The position numbers and the translations under genes are program-made. The notes beneath the pieces are model-generated. The model saw nothing but the letters and a program-made list of their open reading frames with translations, did not search any database and had not been told where the DNA came from. Positions 1 through 11,832 of a DNA stretch of 64,000 bases are shown here, one piece after another (within the stretch, counting starts at the first letter, position 1; every line of letters starts with the position of its first letter). Source of the DNA: Halocafeteria seosinensis (taxonomy: Eukaryota; Sar; Bigyra; Bicosoecida); the NCBI GenBank assembly GCA_001687465.1, contig LVLI01000072.1, positions 1 to 64,000 of the forward strand. Direction: 5' to 3'.

Positions 1-104
1 GCATCGAGGAAAACAATATTTTCATCAGTTTGTATGTTATCGCCCTGAGTTTGAATGTCCACTTCGGGTCGAGTGGCGGTCTCGGTACGTTCACGGCTGT
101 CCAT
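1..104 (-). CDS. N-terminal fragment of an unknown protein
   Basis: An ATG at 104-102 opens a frame with no stop to the left window edge. It gives about 34 residues beginning MDSRERTETATRPEVD, hydrophilic and rich in Thr, Asp and Glu. No domain, signal peptide or membrane segment is visible in this short piece, and I do not recognise it. It lies head-to-tail with the repeat-protein gene (both on the minus strand), separated by about 310 bp. The reading is supported only by the open frame to the edge and a plausible start, so it could also be a chance frame. Confidence 0.35.
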   Translation of the reverse strand, partial: MDSRERTETATRPEVDIQTQGDNIQTDENIVFLD

Positions 105-415
105 TGTGTCCTTATCAGAGATAAAGGGTAAGAAAACCATACAGAAAGAAAGATTAACGATGATAATGCAATTTGATATGCTTGAATGTTCTTTAATTCC
201 ACTTTAATATGCTTAATAATGGGTTCACATTCTTCCTTCACAAAACTGGCAAATTTCGAAATATCGGGGGCACAGGCGCTTTTTCCGGTGGTGCGCCCCC
301 GCAAAACGTCGGGGGCAAAGTGCGGAAAAGGAAATATACCAGCTCTGCACGTACACTGCTGAACCGATTCACGTCTACTGTGTATGTCGAATCGGTTTCA
401 CGAGTTGGAACAGAG
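105..415. other. Intergenic, 311 bp
   Basis: This lies between the 3' end of the repeat-protein gene and the start of the fragment at the left edge. It should hold the terminator or polyadenylation region of the former and the promoter of the latter. A (G)-rich stretch at about 266-315 is the only obvious feature. I see no gene or RNA here. Confidence 0.4.
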
Positions 416-3400
416 CTATAATTTCTCGTCGCAGGTCGCATCCCGTCTGCATTCAAAATGCGCTCTCATAAACGGAACAGCAATTGAGCTGGGACCGTTG
501 AACGTACACCACAAATCCTTGAGGCTTTCGCTAACTTGACCGAAGAATTCCCCGTCAAATGGAGGAGAGTTTGTAGACCGAGCAATCAAAGTAAGTGCAA
601 TGATACTGATTGAGCCCGAGGCAATCATGATCATGGGCCAACCTGAAATACCAGAAACTGGCGAATCTGTCCAGTACTGAGTCCCCAGAGCAAATTAGGT
701 ACACTCACCAAATTGCAACTTACCTGCCCGTTTGGTCTTACTCCTGCGCTCTCCTTGGAATCGATTATCAAAACCTGTAGATGATCCACTGCCAGTAGGA
801 TTTTGGTTCGATTTTTCGTTGCGGCCACCGGATTCTATCTTTTCACCGGCACCTCCCCTTGGTTCCGTACCAGTGTTGCCTCCTTCGCTCCCACCAGCCG
901 GCGGATATTCACTTCTTTCTCCAGTAGCCTCACCAGAACCTTCTCCGCTTGATTCCGTACCAGTGTTGCCTCCTTCACTCCCACCGCTCTCAACCGACAT
1001 TATCGATTCTCCTTCACCAGCGTTACCCGATGCGCTACCACCAGCCGGAGGATTTTCATTTCGTTCTCCAGTAGCCTCACCAGAACCTTCTCCGATTGGT
1101 TCCGTACCAGTGTTGCCTCCTTCGCCCCCACCGCTCTCACTCAAGTCTGTCGGTTCTCCTTCACCAGCGCTACCACCAGCCTGAGGATTTTCATTTCTTT
1201 CTCCAGTAGCTTCACCAGCACCTTCTCTGATTGGTTCCGTACCAGTATTGCCTCCTTCACTCCCACCTCTCTCAACCGACACTATCGATTCTCCTTCACC
1301 AGCGTCACCCGATGCGCTACCACCAGCCGGAGGATTTTCATTTCGTTCTCCAGTAGCCTCACCAGAACCTTCTCCGATTGGTTCCGTACCAGTGTTGCCT
1401 CCTTCGCCCCCACCGCTCTCACTCAAGTCTGTCGGTTCTCCTTTACCAGCGCTACCACCAGCCTGCGGATTTTCATTTCTTTCTCCAGTAGCCTCACTAG
1501 CACCTTCTCCGATTGGTTCCGTACCAGTATTGCCGCCTTCGCCCCCACCGCTCTCACTCAAGTCTGTCGGTTCTCCTTCACCAGCGCTACCACCAGCCGG
1601 AGGATTTTCATTTCGTTCTCCAGTAGCCTCACCAGCACCTTCTCCGATTGGTTCCGTACCAGTGTTGCCTCCTTCGCCCCCACCGCTCTCACTCAAGTCT
1701 GTCGGTTCTCCTTTACCAGCGCTACCACCAGCCTGACGATTTTCATTTCTTTCTCCAGCAGCCTCACCAGCACCTTCTCCGATTGGTTCCGTACCAGTGT
1801 TGACTCCTTCGCCCCCACCACTCTCACTCAAGTCTGTCGGTTCTCCTTCACCAGCCTTACCCGATGCGCTACCACCAGCCGGAGGATTTTCATTTCTTTC
1901 TCCAGTAGCCTCACCAGAACCTTCTCCGATTGGTTCCGTACCAGTGTTGCCTCCTTCGCCCCCACCGCTCTCACTCAAGTCTGTCGGTTCTCCTTTACCA
2001 GCCTTACCCGATGCGCTACCACCAGCCGGAGGATTTTCATTTCTTTCTCCAGTAGCCTCACCAGCAGCACCTTCTCTGATTGGTTCCGTACCAGTGTTGC
2101 CTCCTTCACTCCCACCGCTCTCAACCGACACTATCGATTCTCCTTCACCAGCGTTACCCGATGCGCTACCACCAGCCGGAGGATTTTCATTTCTTTCTCC
2201 AGTAGCCTCACCAGAACCTTCTCCGATTGGTTCCGTACCAGTGTTGACTCCTTCGCCCCCACCGCTCTCACTCAAGTCTGTCGGTTCTCCTTCACCAGCC
2301 TTACCCGATGCGCTACCACCAGCCGGAGGATATACATTTCTTTCTCCAGTAGCCTCACCAGAACCTTCTCCGATTGGTTCCGTACCAGTGTTGCCTCCTT
2401 CGCCCCCACCGCTCTCACTCAAGTCTGTCGGTTCTCCTTCACCAGCCTTACCCGATGCGCTACCACCAGCCGGAGGATTTTCATTTCTTTCTCCAGTAGC
2501 CTCACCAGCACCTTCTCTGATTGGTTCCGTACCAGTGTTGCCTCCTTCGCCCCCACCGCTCTCACTCAAGTCTGTCGGTTCTTCTTCACCAGCGCTACCA
2601 CCAGCCTGAGGATTTTCATTTCTTTCTCCAGTAGCCTCACCAGCACCTTCTCTGATTGGTTCCGTACCAGTATTGATTCCTTTGCCCCGACCGCTCTCAC
2701 TCAAGTCTGTCGGTTCTCCTTCACCAGCGCTACCACCAGCCTGAGGATTTTCATTTCTTTCTCCAGTAGCCTCACCAGCACCTTCTCCGATTGATTCCGT
2801 ACCAGTATTGCCTCCTTCGCCCCGACCGCTCTCACTCAAGTCTGTCGGTTCTTTACCAGCGTTACCCGATTCACTAGGCTCAACAGCACCTTCTCCGATT
2901 GGTTTCGTACCAGTGTTGACTCCTTCGTTCCAGGGAGATCGTTCACCGCTCGCGCCCGAGCGTTTCGGTTCCCCGTCACCAGCGTTACCCGATGCGCTAT
3001 CACCAGCCGGAGGATATATATGTCTTTCTCCAGTAGCCTCACCAGAACCTTCTCCGATTGGTTCCGTACCAGTATTGCCTCCTTCGCCCCGACCGCTCTC
3101 ACTCAAGTCTGTCGGTTCTCCTTCACCAGCGTTACCCGATGCGCTACCACCAGCCGGAGGATTTTCATTTCTTTCTCCAGTAGCCTCACTAGCACCTTCT
3201 CCGATTGGTTCCGTACCAGTGTTGCCGCCTTCGCCCCGACCGCTCTCAACCGACACTATCGATTCTCCTTCACCAGCGTTACCTGATGCGCTACCACCAG
3301 CCGGAGGATTTTCATTTCTTTCTCCAGTAGCACCTTCTCCGATTGGTTCCGTACCAGTGTTGACTCCTCCGCTCCCACCGCTCTCACTCAAGTCTGTCGG

Positions 3401-5527
3401 TTCTCCACCAGCATTACCCGATGCGCTACCACCAGCCGGAGGATATACATTTCTTTCTCCAGTAGCCTCACCAGAACCTTCTCCGATTGGTTCCGTACCA
3501 GTGTTGACTCCTCCGCTCCCACCGCTCTCACTCAAGTCTGTCGGTTCTCCTTCACCAGCGTTACCTGATGCGCTACCACCAGCCGGAGGATTTTCATTTC
3601 TTTTTCCAGTAGCCTCACCAGCACCTTCTCCGATTGGTTCCGTACCAGCGTTGACTCCTTCGTTCCAGGGAGACCGATCACCACTCGCTCTCGAGCTTGT
3701 CGGTTCCCCATAACCAGTAGCCTCACCAGCACCTGCTCCGATTGGTTCCGTAACAATGTTGACTCCTTCGTTCCAGGGAGACCGTTCACCGCTCACTCTC
3801 GCGCTTGTCGGTTCACCATCACCAGCGTTACCCGACTCACTACCACCAGCCGGATATGCATTTCTTTCTCCAGTAGCCTCACCAGAACCTTCTCCGATTG
3901 GTTCCGTACCAGTGTTGACTCCTTCGTTCCAGGGAGACCGATCACCACTCGCTCTCGAGCTTGTCGGTTCACCATCACCAGCGTTACCCGATGCGCTATC
4001 CCTAGCCGCAGGATATACATTTCTTTCTCCAATAGCCTCACCAGCACCTGCTCCGATTGGTTCCGTACCAGTGTTGCCTCCTTCGTTCCAGGGAGACCGA
4101 TCACCGCTCGCTCTCGAGCTTGTTGGTTCCCCTTCACCAGTGTTAGCCGGAGGGTTGTCATTTCTCTCTCCAGTAGCCTCACCGACACCTGCTCCGCTTG
4201 GTTCCGTACCAGCGTTGACTTCTTCGTTCCAGGGAGACCGATCACCACTCGCTCTCGAGTTTGTCGGTACCCCATAACCAGTGTTGCCAGCCTCACTACC
4301 ACCAGCCTGAGGATATTCACTTCTTTCTCCAGTAGCCTCACCGGCACCTTCTCCGCTTGATTTCGTACCAAGGTTGCCTCCTGCGCTCCCACCGTTCTCA
4401 CCTCGGCCTATCAGTTCTCCACCAGTGTTACCCGATTCACTACCACTAGAAAGCGGATATTCACTTCGTTCTCCGGCCGGCTGCCCGGCATCTTCTTCGC
4501 CTCGTTCCGTACCAGCGTTGCCTCCTTTGCTCCGAGGAGATCGATAACCACTCTCACTCGAGCCTCTAATTGCTCCTTCACCAGTGTTACCGGATTGACG
4601 ATCGCCAGCGGAGGGATATGCTCCTCTATCTCCATTATCGTTCCCGTATGGATCTTTCGTATCAGCCGAGTAACCAGACGCGCCTTTGTTGCCGGATGAA
4701 AACTGGTCGGTAGAGCCCGTCGTTTCTTGTTTCCTGTTGTTAGCATTCTCACCAACAATTGGCGGAAGATATTCATTCTTTTCTACTGCAACCGAAGCCC
4801 CATTGTTGTTTCCTTCGCTCGAGGAGTACCGCTCTAGGTTAAAGGGCGAACCTGCCCTTTGTCCGTTTTTACTGCTATCAGTCCCACTAATACTAGTCCA
4901 GGGATACCCACCCTTCTCTCCAGCGTCTTCTTCCCCCGTAGTGTACTGTCTACTTTCTCCGGGAGTTCCGGGCGAGATCCCTTCTAGAGCAGAGTTGTGA
5001 GCCTCAGGGTCAGTATCCCCCTTCAAGTGAGACTGCGACTTTCCCTCTTCTCTACCGGCGTCCAAACCGCCGTTCCCTTCAGGTGCAGGGTAACGCACAT
5101 CACCAGTACGTTCTTGTGTCAGAGAGTTCGCGTGGTGTAACCTCGGTGTCCCCTCATTGGAGAAATACGGATGCATCTGTCCTGAAGACTGTGAGTTAGA
5201 TGTTGCATCCCCAAAATGCGCTTCTGTTCCGCCATATCCGGCGTTTGTACCTGTTATGACAGGATTCTTTGGATTTCCCCAGGTGTTTGGCGAGCCATCT
5301 GGGCGTGTGTAAGTGCTACTGGCATCGTAAGTTTCCTGGCGTGGTGTCTCAGCTCTCTTCCAAGCGCTTTGATCACCAGAAAGGAATTGTTGTTGCTGTC
5401 GCACTCGGTACTCATTTTCCTCATCTCGGACGGGACCTCGGAGCATGTTCCCTGGGGCTGTTGCGAGACACCCCCACGGGCTCGCCGTGACGGCAAACAC
5501 AAGGAGAAGGGGGCCTATTTTGCGCAT
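416..5527 (-). CDS. Giant Gly/Glu/Ser-rich repeat protein, secreted, with a C-terminal membrane segment
   Basis: Model: exon 1 5527..724, intron 723..643 (GTAAGT...CAG), exon 2 642..416; 1,676 residues. The first ATG (5527) gives a classic signal peptide, MRKIGPLLLVFAVTASPWG, cleaved near residue 22. Residues from about 400 to 1,570 consist of about 25 tandem units of 36-50 residues with the core NTGTEPIGEG..GEATGERNENPPAGGSA. Three unit endings occur: RSPWNEG (N-terminal units), PTDLSESG (most) and SIVSVESG (a few, dispersed). The repeats contain no cysteine and are strongly acidic. Exon 2 supplies a hydrophobic segment (PMIMIASGSISIIALTLIA) followed by about 50 residues with three cysteines, so the product may be a type I surface protein. 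The role is unknown; a cell-covering or matrix protein is an inference from composition. The repeat array should be length-polymorphic. Its antisense strand is also open over long stretches, which follows from the repeat length being a multiple of three. Confidence 0.75.
731..4330 (-). repeat. Coding minisatellite, about 25 units of 108-150 bp
   Basis: Tandem units encode the NTGTEP... repeat. Copies between about 0.9 and 2.8 kb are nearly identical to one another, while those between about 3.6 and 4.3 kb are more diverged. This pattern suggests recent expansion toward the 3' end of the gene. Unit length varies in codon steps (missing SASGN, SG or EA blocks), so every unit stays in frame. Boundaries are approximate. 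Confidence 0.85.
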
Positions 5528-6071
5528 TCTCCTTCTCCTCCTAGATGATTCACTCAACGCTAATCGAACTTTCTGTTATATGGTCGTATTTTACTGATAA
5601 AAAACGACGTATAAACCCCTCAATAAAGCGTGGAACAAGACTACTCGAGAAGTTTTCCGGGGCAACACGAGGGGCAAGAATTTCACCTGAGCACCGTACA
5701 CTTCTTTGTTTCCACTCGAATCGATCCTGTAATTCGGAAACAAACGAACAATGCCAGTACTGGGAATAATCAGAGCTTGTGTGCTTCGATCCTTGGCGAC
5801 AAAACTCCCTCTAAAAGGCGTGAAATGGGCCGAAAACCTCCTTCATAGGCTCCAGACTTACTTTTCGTTCACTTTTATCGACGAATTGATTGTTTGCTTG
5901 TGTGATTGTTTGTGAAGGTGCGCATGCATTCAAAACGGAGGAGAATCCGTTGTTTGGGCTTTGTGTATCTGTGTAGAGACACCAAATAGCTGTTGAGTAG
6001 GTTGAATTCGTCCTACTGAACGTGCAGTGTGTTGTATTTTTAGTTTTGGAATTACTGCTGTTCCAGTTTTC
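5528..6071. other. Divergent intergenic region, 544 bp
   Basis: This lies between the start of the repeat-protein gene (leftward) and UNG (rightward) and must carry both promoters. I see no convincing coding frame and no recognisable core promoter motif. Confidence 0.4.
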
Positions 6072-7333
6072 ATGCACAGCCGAGCTCTGCGACATCAATT
6101 CAAATCAGCACCAGCAGGGATACTATTGAGTCGTTGTCGAGCAGCTTATTACCCAAAGCAGGGGATCGAGACAGGAGGCAACGTTCTTAGTGTCCAAATC
6201 AGATATAGTCACGTCCGCAATACAGATCCGCCAATGATTACCCAGTTTTTGAAACGACCTTCACGTAAGTCGGCACCGGGATCCCGCAACGCCGTGGAGT
6301 TTGTCACGCTCGCATGCTTGCTGCAGCCAACAAACGGTCACTTGAAGTTTCGGATGACTCTGTAGGAGAGACCAAAGCACCCGATATATCTCCTACACAG
6401 CAGCGGAAGCTGCAAAAGACGGCAGACGAAGACACGTCAAATGGAGAGGAGCCTCTTATACCGGAGGAGCTCGGGGAGGTCGACTCGAAGTGGATAGAAG
6501 CTCTCAAGCCTCAATTGAAAAAACACTATTGGAAAGAGCTACAAAACTTCGTAGAAAAGGAGAGAAATGCGTACGTGGGTTGCAGCTGTTCACTCTAAAC
6601 GCATACTGCTGTATTCTTGTACTTGCAGCAAAACAGTCTATCCACCGAAACCGCTAGTGTTTACTGCACTAAGAATGACACCCCTCGATTCTGTCAAGGT
6701 TGTCATTTTGGGGCAAGACCCTTATCACGGACCGAACCAGGTAAGACTATCTTCGATCTGCTTTGTGTACTACGGGATATTCTGATGAGCGTATCACCCT
6801 CAGGCGCATGGATTGGCCTTTTCCGTACCTAAAGGAGTGCGTGCCCCACCATCACTACTCAACATATTAAAAGAAATAGCTGCAAACTGTGGCACAGAAA
6901 CTCCTTCCCACGGGATGCTCGGGAAATGGGCTGAGCAAGGAGTGCTTCTATTGAATACAGTGTTGACCGTCGAAGCTCACAAGGCCAACAGTCACAAGAG
7001 CAAAGGATGGGAAAAGTTTACCGACGAAGTTATTCGAGCAGTTAACCGTAAAGAGGATCCTGTTGTTTTCATGCTATGGGGTAAACCAGCTCAACAGAAG
7101 GAACCTATGCTTGATAAATCCAAGCATCTGATCCTTCGAAGCCCTCATCCCTCACCCTTGTCAGGTAAGTTGGAGGCGAGTAAAGCGTTTTGCATGTTTC
7201 CATTCATTCCGCAGGTTTTGTTCTTATTGCCTTGGTAACAGCACATCGTGGATTTTTCGGGTGCCGACACTTTATACAAGCCAATGAATTCTTGAAGTCC
7301 AAGGGTAAAGATCCGATAGACTGGAGTTTATGA
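6072..7333 (+). CDS. UNG: Uracil-DNA glycosylase (family 1)
   Basis: Model: exons 6072..6264, 6327..6570, 6629..6740, 6804..7164, 7242..7333; 333 residues from the first ATG, or 279 from an internal in-frame ATG at 6234. The enzyme cleaves the N-glycosidic bond of uracil in DNA and starts base excision repair. The active-site motif [14 protein letters not shown] (with the water-activating Asp) spans the exon 3/4 junction, followed by [17 protein letters not shown] and the DNA-intercalating loop HPSPLS, then [10 protein letters not shown] near the C-terminus. These match eukaryotic UNG in order and spacing. The 54-residue stretch before ATG 6234 is rich in Arg and His and almost free of acidic residues, like a mitochondrial presequence. 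The shorter product begins MITQFLKRP, which loosely resembles a PCNA-binding N-terminus. Two isoforms from two starts are therefore plausible. The splice phases are consistent throughout. Confidence 0.92.
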
Positions 7334-7640
7334 AGTGCAAGTTAAGTGTTGGAAATGAGCTGTGTATCATTCCACATATCAATGAACTCCCCAAAATCAA
7401 TGAAACTTACTGCACATATCGCCCTCGATGCTACCCCCACAACTTTACATATCTCGCGCTTCCTTCAAGAAGTTCGCAAGAGCGACTGTGAAGGCCGGCA
7501 GTGACTCTCGTGCCTGTTCCGCTGGGCCTAGGCAAAGAGAGAACGTACAATACCATAACTGCATCTATTTGTTTGTTTGTCCACTTGTGTATTATTGCTT
7601 ATCTTAATCAGTACCTTTTGATAGGCGGAAAAAGGCAGGT
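7334..7640. other. Intergenic, 307 bp
   Basis: UNG 3' region and TIM44 promoter/5' leader, with tandem orientation on both sides. I see no additional gene. Confidence 0.4.
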
Positions 7641-9421
7641 ATGCTCCGATTTAGCGCTCGGAACCGGCTGTTCACAGCTCTACAAACAGGCTCATGTAGG
7701 ACACATACCCCTCTATCTGTCTCCATTTTCCCCCACAATGGGAGGGCTTGCATGGGAAATACATTGCCAGAGATTCACGGTACCAGCGTCGCGTATTTCC
7801 ACAGGAGCAGCGTGTCCCAGGTGGAAGAAAAGAATGACAACGATAGCCACAGTAAAGGACAGAAGCAGCAGAAGGAAAGCAAGCAAGAATCGGGTGATAA
7901 AAGCAGTGGTGGAGGAGGCAATAAATGGACGTCTAGAGTAGGTCAGTGGTTTGAGCGCGTCAAAGATGAAAACCCTGAGTTGAAAGAAAGTGTGGAGGAA
8001 CTCAAGCAAACGGAAGTAAGTCTTTCATTCAGTGGTATGTATCATAGGGTCCACACTTGAGCTGATGGTGATGATGCGCAGTTTGTGGATGAGAAAACTA
8101 AAAAAGCTACGGAAGAAGTGAAGGAGCGTGTACAAGGGGTACGTCGTTTACGGCAATCATCAAAGAATTCGTACAATGGGCACTGGTTTCTCGCTCTCGC
8201 TATCGCTCTTGCTCTCAGGCTAAAGAATCTTGGAAAAGCACAGCGGAAGGTTGGAAAGACCATACAGGAAAGTTCCAAGAGACATTTGAGAAGTCAGCAA
8301 AGACTGGACAAGAAACAGCACAAAAAGCTCAAGAACGGGCCTCTACAACATGGGAAAAACTAAACGAAAAGTTCAGCAAGAGCTCAGAATCGAAAGACGA
8401 CAAAGCAGCAGAAGGAAAGAAAAAAGATACCAAAAAGAAGGAAAGTAAAGCGGCTCGTTTCTCTGAGTCAGTTAAAGATGTTTTAGCGGGTGTCTTTGGG
8501 TATACTCGGAAGCGTGCCACAGAGGATGAACCTGAGGAGAAGTACCCGTGGGTGGAGTACCAAGATCCCGACTCCGGGAAAATTCTTTACAGAAATCAAA
8601 ATACAGGCGTCGTTTTCGAAGAAAAACCGTTCGATTTTGATGAAAAGGCCACTGAGGCCAATAGGGCTCAAATGAACCAGGAACAGCAAGCACTTACCAT
8701 TGTCCCAGAACATAAATCACGTTGGCAACAGTATAGCGAACGACTTATGCAACAACCAATAATGCGCCAGTTGAAGGAGTATGCGGACGAAATAGCAGAT
8801 AGTGAAGTTGGAGAGAAGTATCGCCACGCACGCGAGGAAATTTCTGAAAGGAAAGAGCGAATAAAGGAAAAGTGGGAGACCAGTCAGCATCCGCTTGTTT
8901 ATAATGCAACCTATGCATATGATAGGTTGTTCAGTGAAAGTGAACAAGGACGAGCTATGAATGAGTTACTGCGAATTGATCCAGGTTTCGACGAAGTGGC
9001 GTTCATCGATGAAATGTCGAAGACCGTTATCCCTGAGGCTGTAAGCGCTTTCTTGAGGGGAGATAGGAAGACGCTATCTGAGCTAGCAACTGACGAGGCG
9101 ATGATGCATATAAACTCTGTTTTTAAAGCAAGAGAAAGCGAAGGTGTTGTCCAAGACCCTACCATTTTGGCTATTAATAGAGTAGAAAAAGTTACCGCAA
9201 GACACGAAACAGGTAAACCACCGATAATGGTGGTTTCTGCCATGGTCCAGCAGATTAACTGTATGAGGAATAAGAAAGGAGAAGTCGTCGAAGGTAAAGA
9301 AGATGAAATTCGAGCGGCTGTGTATCTGTTTGCGTTCCAACGAGACTACAGTCGTAAGACAGGTGAACTAGAGTGGAGGATAGCCGAAATGTCGATGCAA
9401 GGATCAATATTATACCTCTAG
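7641..9421 (+). CDS. TIM44: Mitochondrial import subunit TIM44
   Basis: Model: exons 7641..8015, 8082..8138, 8219..9421; 544 residues. TIM44 is the peripheral matrix-side subunit of the TIM23 presequence translocase and docks mtHsp70 to the channel. The N-terminus (MLRFSARNRLFTALQTG) is a typical matrix presequence: basic, hydroxylated and without acids. Residues about 60-260 are charged and coiled-coil-like, rich in Lys/Glu, with repeated WK/WE segments, as in the Hsp70/channel-interacting region. The C-terminal part from about residue 390 (HPLVYNATYAYDRLFSESEQG, then RIDPGFDEVAFIDEM) is the conserved Tim44 domain that contacts the inner membrane and ends near the stop codon. Both introns are phase 0. 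The gene converges with the aureochrome gene, with 106 bp between stop codons. Confidence 0.93.
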
Positions 9422-9527
9422 TTGTGGGCGAAAAACACAAGTTCCACAGGATGACGGCGCGGCTATATTATGTAGTGGTGTTCCATTTCCATATTATATA
9501 CAAATATGACGCTGTCACTCGAATCTT

Positions 9528-11082
9528 TTACTCGCGCCCTTGAATGATAGAATGAATCCGCGAACTTTGTTGTCGCGAACCAGCGGCACCTCCGGTGCTT
9601 TCTTGGTATGCGCCCGTTTGTTTCGCTGATTTAATCGAGGCGCTAGCAATCTTTTCACTAACCTCACACTGGACACCAATGTAATTAACGACGTTTCCGT
9701 CTACTCCGCGTAAGGGAGCTACGAAAAATTGGTTCCAGAAAGGTGTGCCGTCCTTTTTGTAATTGATCAAACAGACGGCTGTATCAGTACCCTCTTCGAT
9801 GCCCTTACGGATCACCGCCACTGTGTCGGGATCCGTAGAAGGTCCTTGCAAGAATCGGCAATTTCGACCAATTACTTCTTTTGGCGTATATCCGGTCAAT
9901 TGATAGAAGCCTTGACTTGCAAACACAATTGGATTGTCCGGTAGTTTCGGATCCGATACGACAAAATTCTGCTGGCTAATTGTCAGAGCTTGGACGAGTT
10001 GATAGTCCGGATCCTCCAATTTCTTCGTTGCTCTCTGTGACGGTCCTTCTAGGATACTCGAGTCTTGGCTGGAAATGGTAGTATCACTTGATATTTGATC
10101 GTAAGAGTTGCCAGTTGCGTTCTTGATGAAATCCTTCAACCGCTTGTTTTCCTTTTCCAATGCTTCGAGATTGGTCTTCAAGCTGTCCAAGAAAAACTTC
10201 TTCCTCAAGCGGGATTTTCTTGCGTGCACACGGTTTCGTTCTCGACTGTAGAAAATTACAAACATTACGCCAACGAATTTCTAAAATGACGGCGTCCCGT
10301 TCGTCCATGTTCTGTACTTACCTCTTCTCCTCTTTGGACACACCCTTACGACGGCTCTTGGAGGATGATTCCCCTTGGCTACCACCCCTAGCATCCACAC
10401 CTACCTCATTCTCATACTCAGCATCGGCTTTCCGTTTTGCTTCATACGCTGCAGCCCGGACGCTGTGCGAGGAGTGCTGAAAATCAGCATCATCATCATC
10501 CTTCCCTTCACTTGTGGCCGCTGGTTGCTTGCGTTTCTGAGTCGCTCCTCGAGTAGATCTCGCGGGTCGAGTTTCTACGTTTGCTTGGGGACTACTGGCT
10601 TCTGCATTGTCCTGGACAGCGGCGCCTGCTGCACGATAAGCTGGGCCTGTGGATCCTCTAACCGTCATGGGATCTTGACCTTGCTGCCATTGCCTCTCTA
10701 GTCCACCGATAGCTGCGTCGTTCGAGAAATCCAGCTCCCCTCCCGGAGATCTCGCTGGAGTAAAGTTGGGAGTAGATGAAAGAAAGTCTCTAGGTGTGTC
10801 GTTGGCGTAGAGATCCTCCCAGAAGGCCTCATCGAAGCCGGAATATCCGAGGTATCCCCCTTCGCCGCCGATGTTGAAATTTGGGATTCCTAGAGGTTCT
10901 AGCCCCGTTCCGGACGCCTGTGCATGTGCAGCACCAAATATGGGGCACATGTTGTTGCCTGCATCTTGCGCAGATGTCCAGAAATCTTCATTGTAATGGG
11001 GTTGATGGGCTTCCTCGGAGGTTCCCTGGTTCCCTCCACCGCCATTGCTCGTTGTGCTTGCATTTTCCGAGAACCCTTCCAT
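9528..11082 (-). CDS. AUREO: Aureochrome-type bZIP-LOV blue-light transcription factor
   Basis: Model: exon 1 11082..10322, exon 2 10245..9528; 492 residues. The N-terminal 250 residues are Gly/Ser/Asn-rich and low in complexity, with an acidic aromatic patch (DEAFWEDLY) that could act in activation. A bZIP basic region (NRVHARKSR, residues 258-266) is followed by a leucine zipper to about residue 298. A LOV domain occupies about residues 337-445. It holds the FMN-adduct motif GRNCRFLQG with the photoactive cysteine at residue 383, plus the flavin-contact segment NYKKDGTPFWN. The bZIP-then-LOV order defines aureochromes, known only in photosynthetic stramenopiles. The intron lies just before the basic region. 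The protein is expected in the nucleus, where blue light would release the LOV domain and favour dimerisation and DNA binding; this is family knowledge and not visible here. The ATG at 11082 is the first in frame. Confidence 0.94.
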
Positions 11083-11832
11083 GGTTTGCTGTTTCTTTAG
11101 GTTGACACAGAGGTGTTGTGGGGTCAAAACACCGAAAATGAGGACAAAGGACGGAGAAAAACACCAAGCAGATGACAGGAGCGTGCCGTGGGAAGTTCAC
11201 GGTATCAGGTAGATACAGCACTGGTGAAGACCAAAGAGTCTATTGATCAGATGGAGCTATCAATCCATCAACATGCGCCGACTGTTATTGTGGCACCCGC
11301 AAAGGTGGTTGCATGCGAGAAGCGCTGCGGGAGGGTGTGCCCGAAGGCCCTGGACCTCCTCGCCAGCCACCGGTCGCAGAGGACTCTACTGGTCAGAACA
11401 ACACGTTTACACAAATACTTTGGGCATGTTGAGTCAACCAACAAACGAAACATTGCATGAAACATGCAACGTGGTTTGTTCATGAATGCTAGGAGGAATG
11501 TGCTCTTCGTGTAGTGAATTGTGTGTGCGAAACCGTTGGAGTGAATGAAGGCCACAACTGACTTCCCGAGAAGGGAGCACAAGATGTAGTCGGCGTGTAC
11601 TTTCAGCGTTATAAAGAACTCAAGCAACCTTTAGTTTAACCTTCTCATACAGTAGCACCTCGCTTGCATCCGTTATGTGTATCATATGATGTACATCGTA
11701 CGCGGTCACAGTGATAGTATCACATGGTTGGTTGGCACAATTTGATAACTGGTCATACTAATATACAGGGGTATACTAGAGCTTCTGAAGAGAAAGGACT
11801 CTTGACTTTTGAAGTAAACTAACTCTTTGATT
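11083..11832. other. Intergenic, 750 bp
   Basis: Aureochrome 5' region and the 3' region of the ApaG-domain gene, both leftward. There are scattered short open frames on both strands, none with protein-like composition or splice support. No RNA gene recognised. Confidence 0.4.

Noticed and set aside
732-4277. Long Pro/Ser-rich open frames on the plus strand opposite the repeat array
   Set aside because: They are the antisense of the repeat gene. The repeat unit is a multiple of three and lacks stops in that frame, so openness is automatic. They also have no signal peptide or splice logic, whereas the minus strand has both.
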